Notes under the pieces: model-generated | Told to the model about the DNA's origin: nothing | Databases searched by the model: none | What the model saw: only the letters and a program-made list of their open reading frames with translations | Part shown: in pieces, positions 1 through 7,690 of the stretch | Layout of the letters: every line of letters starts with the position of its first letter | Position numbering within the stretch: the first letter of the stretch is position 1 | Program-made: the position numbers and the translations under genes | Assembly: GCA_963833235.1 (NCBI GenBank) | Contig: CAWHXG010000004.1 | Location: forward strand, 62,001-126,000 | Direction of reading: 5' to 3' | Length of the DNA: 64,000 nt | Source of the DNA: CAWHXG01 sp963833235 | GTDB lineage: Bacteria; Pseudomonadota; Alphaproteobacteria; Rhodobacterales; Rhodobacteraceae

Positions 1-1083
1 GGCCACGCCGGTCTCTTCCAGCAGGGCGGTGGCGAAGACCTCGTCGTTCTCGATCTTCGTTCCGCCCTCGGAGGTCCTGCCGATGCAGCCGCGGATCGTC
101 GGGTAGACGTAGAACGCACCTTCGGGGGTCGGGCAATCCACGCCTTCGGCGTCGTTGAGCATGCCCACCACCAGGTCGCGGCGGCGCCGGAAGGTGGCGT
201 TGTTCGGGGCGATGAAATCCTGCGGACCGTTCAGTGCCTCGACGGCCGCCCATTGGCTGATCGAGCAGGGATTCGAGGTGGATTGCGACTGCACCTTGCG
301 CATCGCCCCGATCAGCTTTTCGGGGCCGGCGGCGTAACCGATTCGCCAGCCGGTCATCGCGTAGGCCTTGCTCACCCCGTTCACCGTCAGCGTCCGGTCG
401 TAGAGTTCCGGCTCGACCTGCGCCGGGGTGCAGAATTCGAAATCGTCGTAAACGAGGTGTTCATACATATCGTCCGACATGATCCACACATGGGGATGGC
501 GAAGCAGCACGTCCGTCAGCGCCTTCAGCTCGGCGCGGCTGTAGCCGGCGCCAGTGGGGTTGGATGGGGAGTTGAAGATGAACCACTTGGTCCGCGGGGT
601 GATTGCGGCTTCGAGTTGGTCCGGCGTCAGCTTGTAGGCCGTTTGCGAGGAGGCTTCGGCGATCACCGGCTCCCCCCCGGCCAGCAGGACCATGTCGGGG
701 TAGCTCACCCAGTAGGGAGCGGGAATCACCACCTCGTCGCCGGGATTGAGCGTGGCCATCAGCGCGTTGTAGAGCACCTGCTTGCCGCCCGTGCCCACGC
801 TGACCTGCGCTGGAACATAGTCCAACCCGTTGTCACGCCTGAACTTCTCGCAGATCGCCTGCTTCAGCTCAAGGATCCCGTCGGGGGCGGTGTACGTCGT
901 CTTGCCGGCGGCGATCGCGGCGACCGCGGCATCCTTGATGTTCTGCGGCGTGTCGAAATCGGGCTCTCCGGCGCCCAGCCCGATCACGTCGCGCCCCGCG
1001 GCCGCCAGCTCGCGCGCCATGGTGCTGACCGCGATGGTCGGCGATGGCTTCACGCGAGAGAGGGTGTCGGACAGGAAGGGCAT
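1..1083 (-). CDS. Aspartate aminotransferase, 3' end cut by window edge
   Basis: PLP-dependent class I/II aminotransferase, cytoplasmic, expected to interconvert aspartate and 2-oxoglutarate with oxaloacetate and glutamate. The first 361 residues are present; full relatives are about 400, so roughly the last 40 lie beyond the left edge. Seen directly: the GAGEPDFDTP loop near residue 38, FNSPSNPTG, and the Schiff-base lysine K239 in SKAYAMTGWRIGY. The ATG is preceded by GGAG on the minus strand. The gene is divergent from sdhE with 96 bp between starts. A role with aromatic or prephenate substrates, known in the same subfamily, cannot be excluded. Confidence 0.93.
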   Translation of the reverse strand, partial: MPFLSDTLSRVKPSPTIAVSTMARELAAAGRDVIGLGAGEPDFDTPQNIKDAAVAAIAAGKTTYTAPDGILELKQAICEKFRRDNGLDYVPAQVSVGTGGKQVLYNALMATLNPGDEVVIPAPYWVSYPDMVLLAGGEPVIAEASSQTAYKLTPDQLEAAITPRTKWFIFNSPSNPTGAGYSRAELKALTDVLLRHPHVWIMSDDMYEHLVYDDFEFCTPAQVEPELYDRTLTVNGVSKAYAMTGWRIGYAAGPEKLIGAMRKVQSQSTSNPCSISQWAAVEALNGPQDFIAPNNATFRRRRDLVVGMLNDAEGVDCPTPEGAFYVYPTIRGCIGRTSEGGTKIENDEVFATALLEETGVA

Positions 1084-1179
1084 GGGCGTCGCTCCGGTTG
1101 CCGAAAGGGTCGGTCAGCCATAGATTGCCGCCTTGACCGGTTCAAGCCGATGCCACGCCCCCGGACCACGGAGACGCCC

Positions 1180-1467
1180 ATGCCCCTGCCTGCCGAGGAC
1201 GAGCTTCCCGATACCCGGCTCCGCCGACTTCGGATGCGTTCGATACGGCGCGGAATTAAGGAGATGGACCTGATCCTGGGCGGTTTCGCAGAGGCGCGGC
1301 TGGCCGATCTTTCGGACGCCGAGCTTGCGACCTACGACGCGCTGCTCTCGGAGAACGATCACGATCTCTACGCCTGGGTTTCAGGCGCTCAGCCGCGCCC
1401 CGAAGGCTATGCGCAGCTTCTCGGCAGGATCGCTGCCGTGGCGCCGCCCCGCGGCCGTGGGGCCTGA
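1180..1467 (+). CDS. sdhE: SdhE/Sdh5-type FAD assembly factor
   Basis: Small cytoplasmic protein of 95 residues that, in this family, promotes covalent attachment of FAD to succinate dehydrogenase. The signature block RMRSIRRGIKEMDLILG (about residues 18-34) carries the RGxxE motif, and a second conserved block, LLSENDHDLYAWVSG, sits in the second half. I chose ATG 1180 because GGAG lies just upstream; an in-frame ATG at 1150 would add ten residues. It is divergently transcribed from the aminotransferase gene and is not near sdhABCD in this window. Confidence 0.9.
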   Translation: MPLPAEDELPDTRLRRLRMRSIRRGIKEMDLILGGFAEARLADLSDAELATYDALLSENDHDLYAWVSGAQPRPEGYAQLLGRIAAVAPPRGRGA

Positions 1468-1574
1468 GGGCAGCCCCTTACGCAAGGGCCCCTTTGCAAA
1501 GTCACGGGACTTAACCCAAAATTCGCGAATTCCCCGGATGCTGAGTTTCCGAAAACCAGTGGCGGAGTTTAGCG

Positions 1575-2072
1575 ATGAGCGTTCATTCATACCCGGCGGA
1601 CAAGTCCAAGCGGGAGTTCATGACAGGGTACCTAGAGGCGCTCGCCTTGGTCGAACGCCTGCATCGGCTTTTGCTCGATGTCATCAAGGACGAGTTCGAG
1701 CGCGTCGGCATTCTTGAGATCAATGCCGTTCAGGCACTGCTGCTCTTCAACATCGGCGACAACGAGGTGACCGCGGGCGAACTGAAGTCGCGCGGCTACT
1801 ACCAGGGCTCCAACGTGTCCTACAACCTCAAGAAGCTGGTCGAGATGGGGTTCATGCATCATCAGCGCTGCGAGATCGATCGGCGCTCGGTGCGCGTGCG
1901 CCTGACCGACCGGGGCCAGGAGATCCGCCGCATCGTGGAAGAGCTGTTCCTGCGCCACGCCGAGGGGCTCGAGAACCGGGCGATCCTGGGGCAGAACGGC
2001 ATCGAGGAGATCAACGTCTCGCTGCGCCGGGTAGAGCGTTACTGGGGCGACCAGATCCGCTATATCTACTGA
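1575..2072 (+). CDS. MarR-family winged-helix regulator, LdtR-like
   Basis: Dimeric DNA-binding regulator of 165 residues. The middle of the protein (about residues 45-115) is a winged helix: TAGELKSRGYYQGSNVSYNL is the recognition helix region, followed by the wing RCEIDRRSVRVRLTDRG. The helix-helix context VERLHRLLLDVIKDEFERVG resembles LdtR of Rhizobiales, which controls an L,D-transpeptidase and osmotic tolerance. That link is by family resemblance; no transpeptidase gene is adjacent here. The stop is 4 bp from the stop of the convergent DUF1194 gene. A GGCGGAG stretch precedes the ATG. Confidence 0.8.
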   Translation: MSVHSYPADKSKREFMTGYLEALALVERLHRLLLDVIKDEFERVGILEINAVQALLLFNIGDNEVTAGELKSRGYYQGSNVSYNLKKLVEMGFMHHQRCEIDRRSVRVRLTDRGQEIRRIVEELFLRHAEGLENRAILGQNGIEEINVSLRRVERYWGDQIRYIY

Positions 2073-2076
2073 GAGC

Positions 2077-2883
2077 CTACCGGGAGCGGCGTCCGGGCAT
2101 GGGTTCCGCGCCACCCGGGCCGGCTCCAAGCGACATCGTCGGCAACTCTCGCAACAGCTTGCGGGTCATGGCGCGCTGAAAATCCTCGAAGCCGAGGGCG
2201 GCTTCCACGAAGGCCCCGCTGCCCGCGATGACGGCCGTGGAATAATACGCGACCAGTTCGCCGACATCGACCAGACGCTCGTTGCCGAAGCTCGGGCTGT
2301 CCGCTCCGATCACGAGGCCGTTGATCGTCACCCCCGAGAGGCCCGGCTGCAGCCGCATGTCCTCCGGCTCGGGCCGGGCATTGTTGCGCCCGTCGCCGGA
2401 GATATCCAGCGTCCGGCGCCAGCAGGCCGGGCCGTCGGCGAAACGGGCTGCGGCAAAGGTCATGGCGCTGCCGATAGAGGTGGCATCGGGCGCGACGCTC
2501 CGCTGGTGGCTGCGGATGCGATAGGCGAATTCCACCAGGGCGGCCTGGCCGTCGATCCGCCGCCAATCCGCGATCACCGCCTGGGCGCCGGCATCGCTCC
2601 ATTCGAACGCCAGTATCGCGACCGGCGCCCCCGGCATCTCCAGCAGCCTGTCGGCGACGGGCGGCGCCAGCAGGGCGCGCGAAAGGCCATCCATCTGCAG
2701 CCGGTACTCATCGGGGTCGACGGATCCCGAGACATCCAGTGCCAGAACCAGCGCCAGGCGACATGGCTCTTGCCCCAACGCAGGGGAGACGAAGCCAAGG
2801 GCTGCGGCCGTCATCGCCGCGGCGAGGCCCGCGCACCGGTGCCCGCCGCCACCCGGGCCGGGCTGTCGCTTATCGCCCTGCAA
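2077..2883 (-). CDS. Secreted DUF1194 (VWA-like) protein
   Basis: Exported protein of unknown function with a von Willebrand A-like fold. A TTG start at 2883 gives a basic N-terminus (KR, HR), then a hydrophobic stretch AGLAAAMTAAALGFV and a cleavage site around SPALG/QEP, which together form a convincing signal peptide; starting at the internal ATG 2814 would remove the charged region. The mature start LVLALDVSGSVD contains the DxSxS metal-binding (MIDAS) motif, and DISGDGRNN is the other family hallmark. It begins 24 bp after the stop of gloA on the same strand, so the two are probably co-transcribed. Function is not known for the family. Confidence 0.85.
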   Translation of the reverse strand: MQGDKRQPGPGGGGHRCAGLAAAMTAAALGFVSPALGQEPCRLALVLALDVSGSVDPDEYRLQMDGLSRALLAPPVADRLLEMPGAPVAILAFEWSDAGAQAVIADWRRIDGQAALVEFAYRIRSHQRSVAPDATSIGSAMTFAAARFADGPACWRRTLDISGDGRNNARPEPEDMRLQPGLSGVTINGLVIGADSPSFGNERLVDVGELVAYYSTAVIAGSGAFVEAALGFEDFQRAMTRKLLRELPTMSLGAGPGGAEPMPGRRSR

Positions 2884-2907
2884 AGGCTGCCTCTCCGGAC
2901 GGGCGGG

Positions 2908-3336
2908 TCACCAATGCCCGGTATTCTCCATGCTGGCCCAGGGTTCCGCCTTTGGGAGGGCATCTCCGATCTGCAGGAGCTCGATCGAGATGTTATCGGG
3001 TGACCGCACGAAGGCCATGTGCCCGTCGCGCGGCGGGCGGTTGATCGTCACGCCGTTCTCCTGCAGATGCGCACAGGTGTCGTAAATATTGCCGACGCCG
3101 TAAGCCAGATGCCCGAAATGCCGACTGTCGGAGGGCAGCCCTTCGTCGCCATCCCAGTTGTACGTCAGCTCGATCGGCGCTTCGGACTGGCCCGGCGGGG
3201 CGAGGAAGATCAACGTGAACCGCCCGCCCTCGTTCTCGCTGCGCCGCGTCTCCTCGAGCCCCAGGAGCTTGTAGAACGCCAGCGAGGCCTCCAAATCCTT
3301 CACCCGCACCATCGTATGAAGATATTTCACGTCCAT
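2908..3336 (-). CDS. gloA: Lactoylglutathione lyase (glyoxalase I), VOC family
   Basis: Converts the hemithioacetal of methylglyoxal and glutathione to S-lactoylglutathione. It has 142 residues, close to the E. coli GloA length. Metal-ligand positions typical of the family are visible: H7 (KYLHTMVRV), a Glu in APIELTYNWD, the His in HFGHLAYGV and the Glu in SIELLQ near the C-terminus. The start at 3336 follows a strong GGAGGAA ribosome site; the reading frame is open further upstream (to 3480), but that extension lacks family similarity. It is followed by the DUF1194 gene. Between gloA and thyX are two DnaA-box-like sequences. Confidence 0.92.
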   Translation of the reverse strand: MDVKYLHTMVRVKDLEASLAFYKLLGLEETRRSENEGGRFTLIFLAPPGQSEAPIELTYNWDGDEGLPSDSRHFGHLAYGVGNIYDTCAHLQENGVTINRPPRDGHMAFVRSPDNISIELLQIGDALPKAEPWASMENTGHW

Positions 3337-3580
3337 CGTCGTTCCTCCACAGGCCCTATCCACAGATTTTCCGCGCCAGGGGCCAAGATTGGCGCTCCCC
3401 CGCACGCTACCCCCCAGACCTAGCATCCCGGGCGGTCGCCGCCCATTGCGTGTCCACAGTTTTTCGATAGACGTCCGCACTTGCCCCGGAATAATACCGA
3501 CTTCCGCCCAAAGTTCTCCTCAGCTTTGGTTTGGCATCGCTCGCCCGGTATGCCATGGCCATTCGAGCACCGGAGGCCCC

Positions 3581-4517
3581 ATGAACGAGATGACCGATCC
3601 CGGCGGCGGCCCCGCCCATGAAGATCCGATCAAGGCCGCGCGTGCCGTCACCGCGCCGACCCATCGCGCGACCGTGCCAGCGATGGAGGCGTTGCTTAAC
3701 ACGCGGCACGACCTGCTCGATCACGGGTTCGTACGCGTGGTCGACTACATGGGCGACGATGCGGCCATCGTTCAGGCGGCCCGCGTCAGCTACGGCGCGG
3801 GCACAAAATCCGCCCGCAACGACGAAGGGCTGATCCGCTATCTGATGCGGCACTGGCATTCGACGCCCTTCGAGATGTGCGAGATCAAACTGCACGTGAA
3901 GCTGCCCATCTTCGTGGCCCGGCAATCGGATTCGCCATCGCACCGCCAATGTGAACGAGTATTCAGCGCGCTATTCGGTGCTCGACCGGGAGTTTTACAC
4001 GCCTGCGCCCGAGCATCTGGCGGCGCAATCGACCGGAAACGCCCAGGGGCGCGGGGCGACCCTATCGGGGGAAGAGGCCGAGCGGGTGCTCTCGGTGCTG
4101 AAATCCGACGCAAACCTTGCCTTCGATCACTACGAGGCGATGCTGGATCAGACCGGGCAGCAGGGGCTCGCCCGCGAGCTGGCCCGCATGACCCTTCCAG
4201 CCAGCACCTATACGCAATGGTACTGGAAGACCGATCTGCACAATCTTCTGCATTTTCTGAGGCTACGCGCCGATCCCCATGCCCAGCACGAGATCCGGGT
4301 CTATGCCGATGCCATCGCCCGGATCACCGAGCAATGGGTGCCGCTTGCCTATGCAGCCTTCGCCGAGTACCGGCTTGGCGGCGCCACGATCTCGGCATCG
4401 GGTCTCGATTGCCTGCGCCGCATGCTCGCGGGTGAGGCTGTGGACCAGGGCGCCAGCGGAATGAGCCCCGGCGAATGGCGCGAATTCGCCGCGGTCTTCT
4501 TGCAGGAGCGAGGCTGA
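3581..4517 (+). pseudogene. thyX: Flavin-dependent thymidylate synthase ThyX, broken by a one-base insertion
   Basis: ThyX makes dTMP from dUMP using FAD, NADPH and methylene-tetrahydrofolate. The first 115 residues (from ATG 3581, after GGAGG) read cleanly to FVARQ. There the frame shifts exactly inside the family signature. Removing one base at about 3927 restores FVARQWIRHRTANVNEYSARY, i.e. the RHRxxSxNExSxRY-type nucleotide/FAD motif (with A in place of the first S), and the frame then stays intact to the stop at 4517, giving about 311 residues. As written, the product would be a truncated, out-of-frame fusion and inactive. The rest of the gene shows no decay, so a sequencing error is the likeliest cause. 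Confidence 0.85.
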
Positions 4518-4550
4518 GCCAGCGGGGGGCGGGCGCGGCCCGGCCCAAGG

Positions 4551-4580
4551 TCAGCTCAGCTCAGCTCAGCTCAGCTCAGC
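4551..4580. repeat. Six tandem TCAGC pentamers
   Basis: Six perfect copies of the pentanucleotide TCAGC lie end to end between the convergent thyX and csp genes. The last two copies overlap the csp 3' end and supply its final codons and stop (stop at 4571-4573). Because TGA recurs in the repeat on the minus strand, changes in copy number would alter only the last residue or two of the cold-shock protein. Confidence 0.95.
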
Positions 4581-4780
4581 AGCTTCAGCTCGCTGGCCGA
4601 GGCGCGCCCGTCGCGCCCCTCTCGCAGCTCGTAAGCGATCTTCTGGTTGTCGGCGAGGCCGGTCATCCCGGCGCGTTCGACCGCCGAAATATGAACGAAT
4701 ATGTCCTTTTCGCCGTCGTCCGGGGCGATGAAACCATAGCCCTTCGTCGTGTTGAACCACTTCACGGTGCCTGTGGGCAT
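4571..4780 (-). CDS. Cold-shock domain protein (CspA family)
   Basis: Single-domain RNA/ssDNA-binding protein of 69 residues. RNP1 (KGYGFIAP, about residues 13-20) and RNP2 (DIFVHISAV, about residues 26-34) are both present, after the typical GTVKWFN start. The ribosome site AAGGAGAG precedes the ATG. A 5' leader of unknown length lies upstream. The 3' end is built from a TCAGC pentamer array. Family members act as RNA chaperones in cold or stationary phase; which applies here is not visible. Confidence 0.95.
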   Translation of the reverse strand: MPTGTVKWFNTTKGYGFIAPDDGEKDIFVHISAVERAGMTGLADNQKIAYELREGRDGRASASELKLLS

Positions 4781-4999
4781 CGCGTCTCTCCTTGTCCTTC
4801 AGGTCCGCCGGGCGGGCGGCATCGTTGCCGGATACCGACGGCCCGTCCGGGTCACCGGCGCTGCATTTTGCTGAAGAAGGGCACGGCCGGATCAAGACAA
4901 GACTTGACCGAGGGAAAAAGAGCGATGGGTCGCCGAAATACAGGGGAGGGGGCGCTCAGGCAAAGGCGGCAGAGGCAAGCGGCGTGGGCAGAGCATGGA

Positions 5000-5575
5000 T
5001 CATGGGGCGGGTGCCGGGCGCGGCCGATGCGGGCGGTCGGCTATGAGACGATCGAGCGAAACCGGGCCGGGCCCGCGCACGACAAGCAGCAGCAAGAGTA
5101 GCATCCAGAAGGACCGCTGATCCAGAATGGCGGCTGCGGGGTTGCGGTCGAACCACGTGCCGATATCGGCCGAAGCCAGTCCGTGGCCGGTGATATCGAC
5201 GTAGCTCTGTACGAAAACGAACGCAATCATCGCCAGGGCTGAAAGGCGAGTGAGAAGGCCGATCACGATCAGCAGCGGCAACAGGAATTCCGCCCAGGTT
5301 CCGGCGAGGGCGATCAGCCGGTAGGCCGCCCCCAGCTGCGATTGATCGTAGCCCGCGGCCTCCATCGCCTTGGGAAACATCTGCACGTAGGCGCCGGACG
5401 AAAGGGTGAAGAGGCCCAGCATGCCATCTCCCAGCTTCGTCGTCGCCGAGCCCCAGTAATAGAACAGCAGCACGCCCGCGAAGACGAGCCGCGCCAGCGT
5501 GGGCATCAGCCAGGGGCCGAGCCGGGCCTCGAGCCAGCCGAAGGCCTGCTCGTGCAGGGTGGCAATTCGGGTCAT
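5000..5575 (-). CDS. DoxX-family membrane protein of the bufferin operon
   Basis: Integral membrane protein of 191 residues with about four hydrophobic segments: LVFAGVLLFYYWG, the LPLLIVIGLLTRLSALAMIAFV block, and LLLLLLVV near the end. DoxX proteins are quinone-linked or of unclear function, and are regular partners of BufB/BufC-type genes. The start at 5575 overlaps the bufC stop as ATGA, so translation is coupled; the longer open frame to 5635 is rejected for that reason. The C-terminus is short, polar and Pro/Arg-rich. Confidence 0.85.
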   Translation of the reverse strand: MTRIATLHEQAFGWLEARLGPWLMPTLARLVFAGVLLFYYWGSATTKLGDGMLGLFTLSSGAYVQMFPKAMEAAGYDQSQLGAAYRLIALAGTWAEFLLPLLIVIGLLTRLSALAMIAFVFVQSYVDITGHGLASADIGTWFDRNPAAAILDQRSFWMLLLLLLVVRGPGPVSLDRLIADRPHRPRPAPAP

Positions 5576-6321
5576 GAGCGGCCCACCTCGATCAGGCCGG
5601 CGATGGCGCCGCGGGCGAGCAGGAGCGTCAGGCAACCGGGCAGGTCGAAGTCCGGCGCGGCGCCTTCCGCGGCGATGCCGAACGGCACGCCGGCATGGAT
5701 CGCCGCGAGGAACGGTGCCGCGCCAGGCGCCATGAGATCGGCCTGCGGATCGAAGCCGGGGCGGCTTACCAACACGTCCTGCGCCCCGGCATCAGGTCGG
5801 TGGGCTGAGGTTTCGGTGTTGAGAAGCCAGATGCCATGGATCGGAAAGGGGGAGGAGACGACGCGCACCGCCGGGGCAAGCACGAGGCACGTTCGGTCCA
5901 GGTCCGCCGCCGTGAGGGCGGCCAGGGCGGCCGGATCGAACGGCGCGGGATCGGCGGCGTGGTAGGCCCGGCGCAACGCCAGTTCCAACCGGGCCATGTC
6001 TGGAAGGTAGGGCAGGTGCGCCACCGTCGGAAAGCCCGAGAGGAAGGCCGGGAACGCTTCGCCATAGCCGGAGAGCACCGGGGATCGTGGGGGATGCGCC
6101 CGCGCGAAGGCCCCGGCCAGCGCGCGGAAAAACTCGGTCCCGACCAGCCGGGCGACGACCGGAAAGCCGAGTTCCAGCGCGTCGCAGAGGCCGGAGACCA
6201 CGTTGTTGCGGTAGACGTCGAAGCGACGCCCTGCAGGGCTGCCACCCGGGGCGACGAGGCCATCCGGGGCCGGGAGGGCGCCATCCATCAAGGCGCCGGC
6301 GAAGGCTGCCTGCCCGCTCAT
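5572..6321 (-). CDS. bufC: BufC/HvfC-like DUF2063 protein, partner of the bufferin-modifying enzyme
   Basis: Protein of 249 residues with the DUF2063 N-terminal region (RRFDVYRNNVVSGLCDALE, about residues 31-49; VVARLVGTEFF). In related systems (BufBC, MbnBC, TglHI) such partners bind the precursor peptide and present it to the DUF692 iron enzyme. It starts at 6321 in an ATGA overlap with bufB, and ends in an ATGA overlap with doxX, which fixes both ends. The C-terminal half carries the second PFPIHGIWLLN-type block often seen in bufferin partners. Confidence 0.87.
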   Translation of the reverse strand: MSGQAAFAGALMDGALPAPDGLVAPGGSPAGRRFDVYRNNVVSGLCDALELGFPVVARLVGTEFFRALAGAFARAHPPRSPVLSGYGEAFPAFLSGFPTVAHLPYLPDMARLELALRRAYHAADPAPFDPAALAALTAADLDRTCLVLAPAVRVVSSPFPIHGIWLLNTETSAHRPDAGAQDVLVSRPGFDPQADLMAPGAAPFLAAIHAGVPFGIAAEGAAPDFDLPGCLTLLLARGAIAGLIEVGRS

Positions 6322-7202
6322 TCCGCCGCAACCCGGGCGCGGGCCACCGAGTGCTGCAGAATGGCCTCGGCGCGGGCGGCCTCGGCGGACAGCACCGGCC
6401 ATTCGGGAACGTCGGTGTCCCACTCCACGAGCGTGGGGCGTGCGCCGATGCGGGCGATCGTCTTGGCATAGAGCGCCCAGACCGGGTCGGCGACGGGGGT
6501 GCCGTGAGCATCGATGAGAAGCGGCGCGCCGCCTTCATCGGCATCCGGCACGTGGCCGCCAAGGTGCACCTCGCCAACCGCCGCCGTGGGATAGGCGGCG
6601 AGGTAGGCGGCCGGATCGGTCCGCTGGTTCACGGCGGAGACGAAGACGTTGTTGATGTCCAGAAGCAGCCCGCAGCCGGTGCGCGACACGATCTGCGCGA
6701 GGAATTCGGTTTCCTCCATCTCGCTCTCGGCGAATGCCAGGTAGCTCGAGGGGTTCTCGAGCAGCATGCGACGGCCGAGATACGCCTGCACCCTCTCGAT
6801 GTGCCGGCAGACCCGATCGAGCGTCGCGGTGGTGTAGGGCAGGGGCAGCAGATCGTTGAAGTAGCCCATGCCGTGGCTCGACCACGCGAGATGCTCCGAG
6901 AAGCTGGCGGGGTGCAGCCAGTCGAGCAGGTGCTTCACGCGCGCCAGATGCACGCCGTCCGGTGGCGCTTCGCCGCCGATGGAAAGGCCAACGCCATGGA
7001 CGGAGATGGGGAATTCCTCGGACAGCCGGCGCAGTTGGGCGATGGGCCGGCCGCCTTCCCCCATGTAGTTCTCGGCATGGACCTCCAGCCAGCCCACGGG
7101 GCCCGGATCGGCGAGGATGTCGGCGAAGTGGCGGGCCTTGAAGCCGACGCCTGCGGCAAACGGCAGGCCGCCAGATGGCGCCGCGGGATCGGGCTGGCTC
7201 AT
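6318..7202 (-). CDS. bufB: BufB-like DUF692 multinuclear iron enzyme
   Basis: Peptide-modifying enzyme of 294 residues with a TIM-barrel fold; DUF692 members use two or three iron ions to remodel cysteines in a precursor peptide (oxazolone/thioamide in methanobactin, thiooxazole in bufferins). Conserved metal-ligand blocks are visible: GVGFKARHF at the start, EVHAENYMG, ISVHGVGLSIG, FSEHLAW, LLENPSSYL, LLLDINNVFVSAVN and EVHLGGH. It lies 69 bp downstream of the precursor gene bufA and is translationally coupled to bufC. The system's role in copper handling is inferred from characterised homologues. Confidence 0.92.
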   Translation of the reverse strand: MSQPDPAAPSGGLPFAAGVGFKARHFADILADPGPVGWLEVHAENYMGEGGRPIAQLRRLSEEFPISVHGVGLSIGGEAPPDGVHLARVKHLLDWLHPASFSEHLAWSSHGMGYFNDLLPLPYTTATLDRVCRHIERVQAYLGRRMLLENPSSYLAFAESEMEETEFLAQIVSRTGCGLLLDINNVFVSAVNQRTDPAAYLAAYPTAAVGEVHLGGHVPDADEGGAPLLIDAHGTPVADPVWALYAKTIARIGARPTLVEWDTDVPEWPVLSAEAARAEAILQHSVARARVAAE

Positions 7203-7235
7203 GGAAACGGCTCCTCCGCCGGGAGCCCCGCGGCC

Positions 7236-7251
7236 CCTTCCATGCGGAAGG
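7236..7251 (-). promoter_or_regulatory. Hairpin between the precursor gene and the enzyme genes
   Basis: A six-base-pair perfect stem (CCTTCC / GGAAGG) with loop GCAT sits in the bufA-bufB gap. No T-run follows, so it is not a strong terminator. In RiPP operons such hairpins commonly let the precursor transcript outnumber the enzyme transcript; that role is inferred. Confidence 0.4.
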
Positions 7252-7271
7252 CACCGGCGGGGCGGGCAGGA

Positions 7272-7577
7272 TCAGGCGGGCAGGTCGCGGTCCAGTTCGT
7301 CCAGCGAACCCTCGCGGTCGGAGCCGTCGGCCATCTCGGGCAGCTCGATCTCGGTGCATGTTCCGGCGGCGACCAGCGTCCAGGCATTGCCCTGGTAATC
7401 CACGGTCGAGGTGCCGGCGCAGGTGGTTCCGGGGCCGGCGGCGCAATCGTTCTCGCCGGCGAGCGACACGCCGAAGCATTTCTCCTTGGCCTGCGCCTGA
7501 GCCGGGGCGGCACCATAGGCACCGACGGCGGTGGCGACGGCGCCGAGAATTGCGAGGGTCTTGACTGGGGTCGACAT
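7272..7577 (-). CDS. bufA: Bufferin precursor peptide (DUF2282, BufA1-like)
   Basis: Secreted precursor of 101 residues. Residues 1-28 form a signal peptide (KTLAILGAVATAVGAYGAAP, cleavage near AQA). The core has the four conserved cysteines of the family: C34 (EKCFGV), C45 (NDCAAG), C53 (TTCAGT) and C74 (GTCTE), with the invariant DYQGNAW between them. Homologues are matured by DUF692/DUF2063 enzymes and bind copper in the periplasm. Unusual here is a strongly acidic tail after C74 (about 27 residues, rich in E and D), whereas many family members end soon after the last Cys. First gene of the operon; thrS lies 113 bp upstream on the same strand. Confidence 0.92.
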   Translation of the reverse strand: MSTPVKTLAILGAVATAVGAYGAAPAQAQAKEKCFGVSLAGENDCAAGPGTTCAGTSTVDYQGNAWTLVAAGTCTEIELPEMADGSDREGSLDELDRDLPA

Positions 7578-7690
7578 GGGGCTGGGTCCTTCACGTTTGA
7601 AATGACCGTACGTTAGGCAGTTTCAGCGATCCCTGGCCAGTCACGGCCCTGTGCTTCACGCCCCTGTCAGCCGCTGCAACACCCCCGCGG

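Noticed and set aside
3356..3458. DnaA-box-like CTATCCACA (3356-3364) and GTGTCCACA (3450-3458) between gloA and thyX
   Set aside because: Only 8/9 and 7/9 matches, with no AT-rich unwinding element, dnaA or parAB nearby; not enough for an origin or a DnaA-controlled promoter.
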